Shown: positions 21,950-64,000 of the stretch, one piece after another
Position numbering within the stretch: the first letter of the stretch is position 1
Layout: each line of letters opens with the position of its first letter
Assembly: GCF_017591435.1 (NCBI RefSeq)
Contig: NC_059294.1
Location: forward strand, 11,325,104-11,389,103
DNA: 64,000 nucleotides
Reading direction: 5' to 3'
Origin: Portunus trituberculatus
Taxonomy: Eukaryota; Arthropoda; Malacostraca; Decapoda; Portunidae
Program-made: the position numbers and the translations under genes
The notes under the pieces: generated by a model
The model's database searches: none
Seen by the model: only the letters and a program-made list of their open reading frames with translations
Told to the model about the DNA's origin: nothing

Positions 21950-24900
21950 TATATAAATAGTTATCCTGTTTGATGTGTGTGAAGGCAGTGAGTGAGGAGG
22001 TGCAGAAGAGGGTTGGGGGGATGGAGAGGGAGGGTGTAGTAGTTTTGCACGTAGGTGGGAACGATGTCAGACCAGGTGGGTCGGAGGAGTTAGTGGCAAG
22101 ATTTCGGGAAATGTTAGGCAAGATAAGGGAGAGTGGTAGGAGGTGTGTAGTGTCAGGAATCTTGCCTCGTGTGTATGTTAGCAGGGAATGGTTGTCTAGA
22201 GCCATTGGTGTGAATGATCGGGTAAAAGGGATGTGTAAGGATGTGGGTGTCAGCTTTGTGGATGTATGGGATAGGTTCTATGGGCGAAGGGATTTGTATG
22301 CTAGGGATGGTGTGCATCTGAGTAGGAAGGGTGTGGATGTGCTGAGTGGATGTCTGGAGGGGAGTTGGGATGGAGTGTAGGGGTGAGGTAGCAAATGCAT
22401 TCCAGAAGAAAGATGCTAGACATAAATTAGATAGGATAAACAGAGATAGTGAAAAGATTAGGAAAGATTTCCAGGTGCAAATAGGAGAGAATAAGATTAG
22501 GATTCCAAATAAGGAGACAGCATCTAGGAAGGTAGCAGGACTTAAATGTTTTTATGTAAATGCCAGGAGTCTTAGGAACAAGAAGGACGAGTTATCTAGT
22601 TATATAGTTGAGGAGGACTTAGATGTTGTATGTGTCACAGAGGCATGGGTAAATGAGGAAAAGTTTAGGAAAATAGGAAAGAATATGAAGTAGATGGATA
22701 CATTATGTATTTACACCAGAGAATTGGTAGGATAGGTGGAGGAGTAGTTATTTATGTAAAAAATCCTTCATTTCCAGTCAGGTTAATGGTATTAAGGTAG
22801 ATAACAGAGTAGAGTCCTTATGGCTGGATGTTAGAGTAAACAAAAGTAAGGTTATTAGAGTAGGAGCTTTTATAGACCACCTAACCAGTCAGCAGATGTA
22901 GACAACCTTATGGTAGATGAGATAAATAGGGGTGTACTAGTCAGACAATTATCTTAGGGATTTTAATCTTAAGTCAGTAAACTGGGAGAGGATGGTAGGA
23001 GATGCTAGTGAAAATAAGTTTATGGAAAGTTTTCAGGATAACTATTTAGTGCAGATGGTAGATAAACCTACTAGGGGGAGGAAGGTTTTAGACATAGTAC
23101 TAACAAATATTGAGCATTGTTTAAAGGAAGTTGAGGTAGGAGAGACTTTAGCAAACAGTGACCATCATATAATTAGATTTATCATTAATTCCAGTAGGGA
23201 TAATATAGTGAATAAGACTAGAGTCCCAAACTATCAGAAAGGCAATTATGGTAGGTTACGTCAGTTATTAGGAGAGGTAAACTGGGAAGATAGTTTTGGA
23301 AATAAAACTGCACAGGAGATGTGGGATATTTTAAGGTTGTAGTAAAGGGTATAGTGATGCAGTGTATCCCTTACAAAGATATAAGGCAGAGAAACAGGAA
23401 GCCATTATGGTGGACTCATGAGATAGGTAGCCAGATCAGAGAGAAGAAGAGGGCATACAGAGAGTTGCAGAAAAGTGGGAAGATGTAGATTTGATTAGGT
23501 ACAGACAGGTCAGAGATGATTTGAGTAAGGTTATAAAAAAAGTAAAAGGCAGGCAGAGATAAAACTAGCTAGAGCTGGGAGTAAAGATCCCAAAAATTAT
23601 ATAGTTATTACAAGGTCAGTGATAAAAGAAATAAGGATAGGATTGGACCACTCAGAAAAGATGGTGTAGTAGTGGATCAAAATGAAGACATAGTAGAATT
23701 ATTGAATGAACAATTTTCTTCAGTATTTACTAGGAAAGAATAGGAAATCCTGTTACAAACAGTGCGACGAGTAGTTTAAGAGCTTTAGAAAATATTGATA
23801 TAAAACCGGGAATTATTAGGAAATTTATTCTTGAACTAGACGATAGGAAAGCTAGTGGTCCTGATGAGCTACATGCCAGAGTACTTAGGGAGGGTGTAGA
23901 CAGTATTTCTGAAGCACTTAAGTTAATCTTTGAAAGATCACTTAGGTTTGCTGAGATACCTCAGGACTGGAAGTTAGCTAATGTTACTCCAATATTTAAA
24001 AAGGTAGGAAGGATGATGCGAATAATTATAGACCGATCAGTTTAACTAGTATAGTATGTAAGATACTAGAGAAAATCATTAAGGGTAGTATTTGGGAGCA
24101 TTTAAATGAGAATAGATTAATTAGAGATACCCAACATGGCTTTAGATCAGGGAGGTCCTGTCTTACAAATTTGCTCGATATCTTAGAATATATTACCAAG
24201 GAGTTAGATGATGGAAATAGCATAGATGTTATATATCTAGATTTTAGCAAGGCGTTTGATAAGGTACCGCATAGGAGGCTAGTGTACAAATTGAGACTAC
24301 ATGGGATAGGGGTAGGTTAGTTGATTGGATTAGTGAATGGCTTTCTGATAGGAAACAGAGAGTAGTATTAAATGGGGCAATGTCTGAGTGGAAGGAAGTG
24401 GTTAGTGGGGTACCCCAAGGATCAGTGCTAGGACCTCTTCTTTTCTTGGTGTACATTAACGATTTAGATATAGGAATTAGTAGCAAAGTATCAAAGTTTG
24501 CAGATGATACTAAGATAGCATGTGCAGTACAGGGTGAAAAGGACAATTACAGAATACAACGAGACCTGGACAGGCTGATAGCATGGGCAGACAGGTGGCA
24601 GATGGAGTTTAATTCTAAAAGTGTCAGGTTATGCATTTAGGTAAAGACAACACAAACTTTAACTATGAGATGGAGGGATGTTGGCTAGAGGCAGTAGAGG
24701 AAGGAAAGGATTTAGGAGTAGTGATAGACAGGACTATGAAATTTTCAAAGCAATGTTTAGAAGCAAGAAATAGGGCAAATAGGATCCTGGGTTTTATAAA
24801 TAGAAATGTTAGTTATAAAAGTAAGGAAGTGGTGCGTAGCTTATATAATTCCTATGTTAGGCCCCATTTAGAGTATTGCATACAGGCCTGGTCACCCCAC

Positions 24901-25590
24901 TATAGGCAGGATATCAACATGTTAGAAGCAGTTCAGAGAAGAGCAACTAGGATGATACCAGCATTAAAGCGCCTGGAGTATAGAGATAGATTAAAGGAAT
25001 TAAACATGTTTTCATTTGAGAGGAGATGTATAAGAGGGATATGATAGAGTTATTTAAAATGTTCTCAGATACAAACTACATAGATGTGAGATCTTTCTTT
25101 ACCTTAGAGGAGGAAATAGGACTAGAAATCATGGCAGGAAGATTAGAAAGCAAGGCTGCAGGTTAGATATAAGAAAATATTTCTTTAGTCATAGGGTGGT
25201 AGACTTCTGGAATGCATTGCCAGAGAGGGTTGTAAATAGCACTAGTTTGACAATGTTTAAAAACAGATTAGATAAGCACTTAAATTTATTAGATTTATAA
25301 TTATGTATAGCACTGCATGATAGTTTTATAAGAAATTTACTATAGTTAAACAAGACATGATCCCCATGTATGGGGACCACAAATTGTAGAGGATTTCGCT
25401 GCAGGACTTAGCCCTGTTAATGGGCCAAATATTTAGAATTAGTATATAATGTATTGTGTACTTGTAAGTGTATCTTTAAGTACTGATGACGAGGTCGCTG
25501 TGTGACTGATACAGGATAACCTAGATGGGCCCTGGTGGCCCTTTGTTATCCTATTATTTATGTTATGTTATGTTATATGTTATGTTTTCT
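21950..25590 (+). mobile_element. CR1-like non-LTR retrotransposon with SGNH-hydrolase ORF1, 5'-truncated and decayed
   Basis: Order on the plus strand: an SGNH/GDSL esterase-like ORF (21970-22380); an endonuclease start (CFYVNARSLRNKKDEL at 22548, VCVTEAWVNEE); a broken middle; an RT with IYLDFSKAFDKVPHRR (24232), SGVPQGSVLGPLLF (24405) and KFADDTKIA (24494); and a C-terminal domain (LEAVQRRATRMIPALKRLEY). The 3' end has a GGGCCCTGGTGGCCC hairpin followed by TTATG-type short repeats near 25555-25585, typical of CR1/L2 tails. Multiple frameshifts and stops make it inactive. It lies upstream of the brainiac-like coding exon in the same orientation. Confidence 0.88.
21970..22380 (+). pseudogene. 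SGNH-hydrolase (esterase) domain of the LINE ORF1, lacking the nucleophile block
   Basis: 136 residues with block III VLHVGGNDVR and block V DGVHLSRKG, i.e. the Asp-x-x-His pair of SGNH hydrolases. An esterase domain is known in ORF1 of CR1-clade elements. The block I Gly-Asp-Ser nucleophile would lie upstream of 21970, and I see no such sequence there, so the copy is truncated. It is not a host gene. Confidence 0.75.
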
Positions 25591-26078
25591 TCCAGACCTC
25601 CACAGAACCCAATGTACGTATACATATAATACGAAAATATAAGTGGCAGAAAAGTACCACTAAGTCTCTACTTCAAACAAGCCTGGGGATCTGTGGAATG
25701 TGGAAAATGGCATATCTTAGGGTGGGTGAGATGAAAACGGGTTTTCCTGGGGAGTAAATTATCAGAATCATATAAAATGCGGAAGTTTATGTAAAACATG
25801 GTAATGAAATTTAGGTTAGGTTAGAAGGTAAAACTGCAGGGTTGAACCTCCCCCTTTTCCTCCATCCCAGAGAGGAGGTCCAACCCTGCAGATATACGAG
25901 ATACTGTCAAGTATACCAGAAACCAATGGAATCTACATTAGTATATATGATATGCTCTCATCTTCCTATGGAGTGCCATGAGCTCTACCATACTTCTCCC
26001 ATTGTGAACAACTCAGCTGAAGAGTGCTCCGACTGTAAACCTTGTTGTCCTTCACATTTTTATTCTCTTATCTTACAG

Positions 26079-26120
26079 ATACAACTTGAGAAAGGTCTCT
26101 GGGAAGTGCACCAGGTGCTT
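26079..26120 (+). other. Candidate non-coding exon upstream of the brainiac-like gene
   Basis: An acceptor-like TTATCTTACAG is followed 42 bp later by the donor CTT|GTAAGT. It would lie between the candidate first exon and the coding exon at 27285. There is no coding signal; this rests on splice-site appearance alone. Confidence 0.3.
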
Positions 26121-26206
26121 GTAAGTATAGCAGGAGTTGGTATTCATAGACTAAACAGGTATCAGGTTTTTCATTCATTGTGTACATAACTGCTGTGTAA
26201 ATAGTG

Positions 26207-26208
<2 letters not shown>

Positions 26209-26256
<48 letters not shown>
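26209..26256. repeat. (GT)n microsatellite
   Basis: About 48 bp of uninterrupted GT. Confidence 0.97.
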
Positions 26257-26263
<7 letters not shown>

Positions 26264-27284
26264 AAGTAAATAAAAAAAATAAATTAGATGAAATATATAA
26301 ATAAATTGAGCAATCATGTTTAAATGCTGTTTCTTCAAAGGAGTGATAGAATTTTATGTATGGCTTCCATATGAAGCCAGAAGTTCTGAGTGCAAATGGA
26401 TAGAATTATACCAGAGAGTATTTTCTTTCATTAGGTTATACTACTTAGTATGACCTTTACCATTCCAGTTAGTTGCTGTTTCAATTGGAACTTCCAGTTA
26501 CAACATCAGGAATCTCTAAAACTGGTGAGGAACAAATTAGTTATGAATTCATAGATTGTGTTACATCTTGTCTTTTTATTTTATTTCTAAGTGTAAAATG
26601 TCTATGATCTATGCTGCATTCTTTGGAGTTTTTAAAACATTTTACAACTCTATAAAAGGCTTTTCTTTAAGTAAAGAATATATTTTTATAATCAGACAAA
26701 AATACTAGAAATTTTGTTCTCAATTTTTTCAATAAAAGATTTTTCTTTAACTGTACGGGTAATTCAATAATTATTTGAATTAGAAGAATATTGATGTAAA
26801 ATTATGTAACAGTTGAAATCATCAGTTATTAAGTGTTTATTCTATCTTAACGTGGAAATATTTAATGATTTATGCTGCATTCCTAGTAACTCTTAAAATA
26901 TTTTATAACAGTATAAAGGGGGGTTCATCTTGAATTAAGAACATATTTTAGTAATCACAAAATTATTTTAAATGAAATTTTTTAAAGATTTTTCAGCATA
27001 GGTCCGGACCTATATGAAAAATGGGGAAAAAAATATATAAATAAAAAAATATAATAAAATAAATAAATAAATGTGCTAAAAGATTTTTCCATTAAGTTTA
27101 CAGACAACTCAATAAGTATTTGGAGAAGAAGAATGTTGATATAAAAATGATGTATCAGTTGAAGTTAGTTTATGATTTGTGCTGCAATTCTAGGAATGCT
27201 AAAATATTTTATATAACTAGTGATCAGCTTGAGCTGGAGGTGTTGCATTCTGACATTTTTAATGGAATTTATTTATCTTTTCAG

Positions 27285-28352
27285 ATGACATGTTATCGCA
27301 GGACCATTATGTTAAGAAGACGTTCTTTACCATGGATCTGGCTTGGGATTTTATGTACATTTTTCTATCTCAGTGGGTTGTACCAGTATCTGGTGGCCTG
27401 GTCTTACTCAGAGTATTACACACATTGGGGACCCTCTCATCCCTTGCCACCACTGATGGCCCAACTTAAGACTGGAGAAGAGGCCAAGGTGAAGCCTGTG
27501 AATGAATTCATGTTCTCTTACACATACTTGAATGAAAAATGCAAAGGAAAAGATTCAGTGAGATTAATGTATATTGTGAAGTCTGCACTGGGAAATTTTG
27601 ATAAGAGAAATGGAATTCGTAATTCTTGGGGATTTGAGAGTCGCTTCTCAGATGTAGAAATTAGAACTGTTTTTCTTGTTGGTATGAATTCACCAGAATC
27701 AAACACACAGAAGCAGTTAGAAAAGGAAATAGAAGAACACAAGGATATAATACAGGCTGATTTCATTGATTCTTATTTCAACAATACAATAAAAACTATG
27801 ATGGGATTGCACTGGACGTATCATTTTTGTCATAACGTCAAATACTTTATGTTTGTAGATGATGACTATTATGTATCCACCAGAAATATGTTGAGATTTT
27901 TGAGAGATCCTGCCAACTATCCTCAATATCTTGAGAAGTACATTGTGACAGCAGTGAATGAGTATAGGGAAGACCTGTATGCAGGCTATGTCTTCCATGA
28001 CTCATCCCCCATCAGGTGGGTATTCAGCAAATGGTACATATCATTGGATGAATACCCCTACTCTAAATGGCCCCCATATGTGACAGCTGGGGCATATGTT
28101 TTATCCAGGAAGAGTTTGGAGGAATTGTACTTTGGCAGTATTTATACCAATAATTTTCGATTTGATGACATATTTCTTGGAATGGCAGCAAAGAAGGCAG
28201 GTATTAAGCCTTTCCATCACAAGGAATTTTACTTTTACCGTAAGCTGTATGACAAGGAAGGTTTTAAGTGGGTTATTGCTTGTCATGGTTTTGATAACCC
28301 TCAGGAACTTCAGTCAGTGTGGAATGAGCAAAGATCTGCTGGAAATGCCTAA
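27285..28352 (+). CDS. brn: Brainiac-like beta-1,3-glycosyltransferase (GT31), 355 aa, single coding exon
   Basis: A Golgi type II membrane enzyme. In Drosophila, Brainiac adds beta-1,3-GlcNAc to mannosyl-glucosylceramide; assigning the same acceptor here is inference. The chosen ATG at 27285 directly follows the acceptor TTTTCAG. An in-frame ATG at 27120 would add 55 residues upstream but lies in the intron. A basic N-terminus (MTCYRRTIMLRRR) precedes one hydrophobic anchor (WIWLGILCTFFYLSGLY, about residues 16-35). Family motifs follow: R-N-G-I-R-N-S-W-G, YFNNTIKTMMG with an N-glycosylation sequon, FMFVDDDYYVSTRN (DxD at residues 192-194), WPPYVTAGAYVLS, FRFDDIFLG (residues 294-295) and the C-terminal DNPQELQSVWNEQ. 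Length and order match Brainiac. No frame damage. Confidence 0.93.
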   Translation: MTCYRRTIMLRRRSLPWIWLGILCTFFYLSGLYQYLVAWSYSEYYTHWGPSHPLPPLMAQLKTGEEAKVKPVNEFMFSYTYLNEKCKGKDSVRLMYIVKSALGNFDKRNGIRNSWGFESRFSDVEIRTVFLVGMNSPESNTQKQLEKEIEEHKDIIQADFIDSYFNNTIKTMMGLHWTYHFCHNVKYFMFVDDDYYVSTRNMLRFLRDPANYPQYLEKYIVTAVNEYREDLYAGYVFHDSSPIRWVFSKWYISLDEYPYSKWPPYVTAGAYVLSRKSLEELYFGSIYTNNFRFDDIFLGMAAKKAGIKPFHHKEFYFYRKLYDKEGFKWVIACHGFDNPQELQSVWNEQRSAGNA

Positions 28353-31060
28353 CAAAATTTCCAGGTACAAATATATTGTTGTATTAGTTACAAGAACTAA
28401 ACCTGATGCAATTCCAAATCTTATGAACTATTGTTGTATACTGGTATACATATGAATTTTATACATGTGGTTTGATATAATTCTCTCATCTCCAATATCA
28501 CACCTCAAAATTGATGAAAATCACTGCAGGTTGCAGTAAAACAGATTTGTGGCATTGATGGGTTTGTCTTGTGGAAGCAAGTTTTGTATTTTTATATATT
28601 TTTTATCTATTTATTTATTTTATACTCTAAACTATTCTTGAAGAATGGTGTTTGGTTTCTTTTATGCTGGGGCTGTCAGTGTGTAATAATTTAACTTTAA
28701 GTAGTAAATGTAATGTTGAATTTATGCTATCTGCCAATGATGAAACAAGTTTAGATGTATTCTAATTTAGACATAAAATCCCTCAATGGTTGCCAGTACA
28801 ATGTTTGGGGATTGATAATATATTTCCTGCTCCCCATTAACTCAATTGAGCATGCCAGGCCATGTGTAGCATCTTCTAAGTAGTAATTCCATTCAATTTA
28901 TCCTACCACAGGTAAACTTTGATGGAAACATCCTTGGTTTGTGATTGTTAACAACCATCATAAGCTACTCGAGTGTTTGACAGCAATTACTCTTGGCCGA
29001 AATTGCTGTAGGCAACCATGTCTTTTTTTTCTGAGTCTTATGATTTCATATCAACAATGTATGGGTGAACATTTTAAGATTTTAGTCATGAGTGGTTATT
29101 TATTGGTATTTCCCTTGTTCTCATTGCTGTATTAACATGTACTATTGAGTTTCATATAGCTTCCTCCATTTAATGTTTACTAATTTTTTGTCATGGATTT
29201 TTGGTAATGAGTATGTATATTTGCCATGCCAGTATTTGAAAGTATTATGTAAAAGTTATAGAAGATAAGATGTCAGGTAGTACAACATTAAATTTCTTAT
29301 TGTCTGTTTTTTGCAATATTATCTCTGCTGATTAGGTAATGATAGAATAATTGCTGTTTATGGAGCCTTCTAGAGAGTCAGGATTTATACATTTCCAATA
29401 ATTTCATGGATACCAAATACTCAAGTGAAATTTTGACTTACATTTAAAGGTGGTTGTAGATGCATCAGTTACATCTTGCTGTGATAGAAATTTGTGCATG
29501 CCAAATAAATAAGATACATTGAAAGTATGCCACAAAATAATAGCATCAAACTACGAATTTGTAATGGACATTACTAGAGTAGCATATATATCAGACACAA
29601 TATGTTTAGAGTAGAATTTCCTATAATGTTTATTAGGAATACTTCTAAACTCTATCAATTTTGAAAAGGAATTTTATTCTTGCTGATTTTGCTTTTGCCA
29701 ACTGATTGCATGGCATCTTCACAAGAAGCATGGTTATGTGCCTCTTGCTTGGCTGTGTCGCTCTTTGTCCATCCATAACTATGAAATCTCCCAGCAAGAG
29801 GAATAATGTAAAAGCATGAGACTTTTCAGTCCATGGACTGGTATCTCTTGTTGTGAGCCAAATCAGCTGATTGGAATGGAGGCCAGAGAGCCAAATTAGA
29901 TAGACACACACTACAACAATGACTGTGTAAAGATGGAAATTAATATTTTTAAGAATTATTTATATTACAAATATAAGCCAAACAGAAAAATTACATAAAA
30001 CTTCTATTTTGAAATGGAGAGGATGATAAATCTCCTCTTCCTTCTCTTATGTAACTTCCATTTACTGACCTACTTCTTTATTTTATTAATTTCCTTATTT
30101 TTGTTATCTTCCTTTCTCCTTTTCTAGTAATTTTCAGCAGGTGAATTGGTTATTTATTGAGTATGTGAACTAATGAATGTGACAATATTTATATATGCTT
30201 GAGAGCGAAAATGTAAGTTTTTGGAAAATCGTGAAACTCCTAGCTTTGGCCCACATTGCAAATCAGCTGCCAATTATGGAAATGTCTTTGTTTAGTTAAG
30301 TCAACATTTGTGATAACTAGGAGGAAATATGTAATGAATGCTTCTTTTTCTATATCCATATACATGTGTACTGTAACTCAATTTTGATGTATGAAGGTAG
30401 TGTTCTAATTTGCAGTCAAATGAAGGCTGAATTTTAAGATGGAATTTAGAAATTTGTAAGTTTTGCTAAGTCTCTGTTTTAGTATGTTAAGACTAAGTTT
30501 AAAAGAAGGAGTAAGAGCTTGTATAATTTTGTTGTTTCTGGAAAGTTTGTATAATTTTGTAGTTTGTGAAAAGAAGGGTTGTAAATTTGTATATTTTATT
30601 TTGATGAGGCATTTGAATGTTGCAGTGTACAAGACGTTTAGCATGCTGGTAGGAAAATGGAGGCCAAGTGGTCAGGACTGCCTTTTCCTACATATTCCAC
30701 TACATGTGTTTTTATTAGACTAATTGCAGTTAGAATCTCACAAATTAGCAATATGTTTTGTTATACACTTTTTTCCTCCACTTTGTTAATCAATCAATTC
30801 AATTTATGGCCATTATATGTTCCTATTGAAAAAAAAAATGATATTATAGTTATACTGTATAATGAATGGAAATGTTTCATTACAGTGAAAGGAAAACCTG
30901 AAGTATTAGTTATGGTGCTTTTTGTAACATGGATTACAATGGATGAATTTTGAACCCATGAAATGTACTGTGAGCTTGCCAAACTACTACAATGTAATTG
31001 TTGATTATTATTTATTATTATTTGTTATTCATTTTTCACTAAAACACTAATAAAGCTAAT
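28353..31060 (+). other. 3' UTR of the brainiac-like gene
   Basis: AT-rich sequence with several in-frame stops and no further coding signal. An AATAAA at 31049-31054 is a candidate distal polyadenylation signal, and other AATAAA copies near 29500 would give a shorter UTR. GT31 genes with one coding exon often have long UTRs, but the true end is unknown. Confidence 0.45.
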
Positions 31061-31993
31061 ATGGAAGCTTAATCTTTATTATCCACACCTCTGATGGCAA
31101 CTTAAGAAATTAGTAATGATTTTCATCTCCTTTTTCATCTCTGCTCATAGTGAGACTTGATTTTCATTGTGTACAATAATCCAGTCATTTATGACAATAG
31201 CTACTAGAACTTTTTTATTTTACCATACCATATAGCTTGTGTTTGTGTCATTCTTAATGGGGATAGTTTGTGGTGAAGTAATGTTACATCTACTTTATTG
31301 AAGTTGTATGATGTATGTATGTATGATACGATGTATGATATGATGTATGATGGTTTCATTAAAAGCAAACTGATAAAGATTCTTGATAACTACCACTTTT
31401 TTCCCATACTTTAAAACATAAGTATGGCTGAAAATCAAGCCTCAGGTTATATTTGTTGGAAAAAAAAAGTATGCAAAAGTAAGGAGTAGTATCCTTTATA
31501 CATAATCAGTTAATGGTTGATGTCAATATGCAAAAATTGGCTCATTTCTCATATCTGGGCCACCACAACCAAGGATGTCTTCATTGCCAACAGCAGCCTC
31601 AAGAGATGCTCAAGCAAATTAGGAATTTAAATAAAATGGGAACATTATAGGATCATACATGTTGCCAAGAGGCTTTCCCTACACTAATGAGTGCTTGCCA
31701 CAACTAGATTGATTTGCAATTAACTAATCTTAAATGCTTACACTCAGGAAGTCAGTCATCAGTCATCTTAAAGAAAATAATATTGCACCTATGAAATCCT
31801 ATCAAGACTAAAACAAAAAAATAAAGGGGAGTGGGTCTTCAGATGTGCCTTTGGGTTGAATACAATGTACCATATGTTTCTATTGAAGTACTACGTATAT
31901 ATGTACATGTATATTGTATATACCACCTCAAGTTAAGAAATAAATAGTGACGTGTCTATTTACAGGTGATACAAGAATCATTAAAGATATGTT

Positions 31994-32087
<94 letters not shown>

Positions 32088-32632
32088 AAAAACACTGGTA
32101 TTCTAGATGAATATGAAAACAGATGTTAAAGGGGCATGACATAGTAACCTCAATAATAGGCATGATAATTTTTATTTCAGATGGTTATTACATGATAAAA
32201 TGCACATACAAAACAGCCTGATCCCAAGTTTTATTATAGTAAAGAAAATCAATGAAAAAAAAAATTGACCTACATGTATGAGTCAATGATAATGTTATCA
32301 TTACATCAACTATGCTATTAGGTACTGAGGTTCATTAAACAAATGCACGACCATCGAAAATACAGTGTTATAGTTGTTACATTCTTACATGATACCTTAT
32401 ATTGAGGAAATCTCTGGTTCATACTAATGAAAAGATGTTTATGTTTAATTTCTCTGCAATAATCAAAATTCTAATTGTAGCGTCAAGTCTTCACATCAGC
32501 CATTAATGTTATTCTGCAGTAACTTTAATAAAACTATATGAAAAATTTGGTAATTACAGTTATGAATCACACATAATATAACTTATAGGAAAGCACATTT
32601 GTGAAATGCTTAATCTAATGTTTGCAATCTAT

Positions 32633-32676
<44 letters not shown>

Positions 32677-32947
32677 TGAATGACTTTTTCATTTTAGGCA
32701 AATGAAACATTTGTTAATGAATTAACTGAATTTGATATAATTTAAGTGAAATACTTCTTTTCACTTGTTTTTGTAAAAAAAAAAAAAAAAAAAAAAACTA
32801 CAGCATTACCTAAAAATGATAAGCAGTCAAATTGTTCCTCAGATTGACACAAGATACCATAAAAAACAAACATGGTATTGAAGATTCTTCCATACCTGTT
32901 AATAACAAACTTAAATCCCTTACTTTGTTAAGAACTAAAGTTCCAAC
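31061..32947. other. Convergent intergenic region and Tpr 3' UTR
   Basis: Between the brainiac-like 3' end and the Tpr stop at 32948. It holds (GA)n at 31998-32083, poly-A runs at 32635-32672 and 32776-32797, and minus-strand AATAAA candidates near 32171-32176 and 32230-32235 that could end the Tpr transcript. No gene is seen. Confidence 0.5.
31998..32083. repeat. (GA)n microsatellite
   Basis: About 86 bp of uninterrupted GA followed by a short A run. Confidence 0.98.
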
Positions 32948-63967
<31,020 letters not shown>

Positions 63968-64000
63968 CTAAAAATAATAATGCAATATCAAGAATAAAAA

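Larger units (their letters stand above)
25591..27284. other. Upstream region of the brainiac-like gene
   Basis: AT-rich sequence ending in the acceptor TTATCTTTTCAG at 27284. Apart from the GT tract and the candidate exon at 26079 nothing is recognised. The ORF at 25842-26189 shows no family features. Confidence 0.5.

Noticed and set aside
21970..22380. A host SGNH hydrolase gene
   Set aside because: It is followed in order by endonuclease and RT remnants on the same strand, so it is ORF1 of a LINE.
25842..26189. A 115-residue plus-strand protein
   Set aside because: No recognisable motif, no good context, and it overlaps a candidate untranslated exon; more likely chance.

Overview
This looks like an arthropod nuclear genome, most likely a decapod crustacean. 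That identification is an inference. It rests on AT-rich DNA, very dense and long GA, TA and GT microsatellites, many decayed non-LTR retrotransposons and cut-and-paste elements, and GT-AG introns of 60 bp to several kb. No prokaryotic gene organisation is present.

Four protein-coding host genes can be read. (1) 336-5649, minus strand: the 5' part of a methyl-CpG-binding-domain (MBD) protein gene that runs off the left edge. Its start codon is split by intron 1, its N-terminus is acidic with a 69-bp tandem repeat, and the MBD begins in the fourth exon. (2) 10323-20922, minus: a complete gene for gamma-tubulin complex component 3 (GCP3), with 17 coding exons, 901 residues and every exon phase closing. 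(3) 27285-28352, plus: a brainiac-like GT31 glycosyltransferase of 355 residues in one coding exon, with a long 3' UTR and probable upstream non-coding exons. (4) 32948-63967, minus: 37 coding exons (2380 residues seen) of the nuclear-basket protein Tpr/Megator. The N-terminal roughly 200-300 residues lie beyond the right edge. The brainiac-like gene and Tpr converge on 31.1-32.9 kb.

Most of the rest is transposon and microsatellite DNA, largely inside introns. MBD intron 2 holds a Harbinger deletion derivative. GCP3 intron 12 holds a non-LTR element whose relative lies at 7.0 kb. A CR1-like element with an SGNH-hydrolase domain sits upstream of the brainiac-like exon. The Tpr introns hold a hAT element with a perfect 8-bp target duplication, three tRNA-derived SINEs separated by GT tracts, two 3' fragments of one LINE family, a piggyBac-like element, a TIR element and a nested set of pogo/Tigger-like elements.

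The genes share no pathway: one is a DNA-methylation reader, one nucleates microtubules, one makes Golgi glycolipid or glycan, and one belongs to the nuclear pore basket. I found no CRISPR array, operon, standalone functional RNA gene or obvious novel multi-gene system. The most unusual signals are structural: strand-asymmetric GA/CT tracts, a microsatellite acting as a splice-site polypyrimidine tract, nested transposons, and the split start codon.
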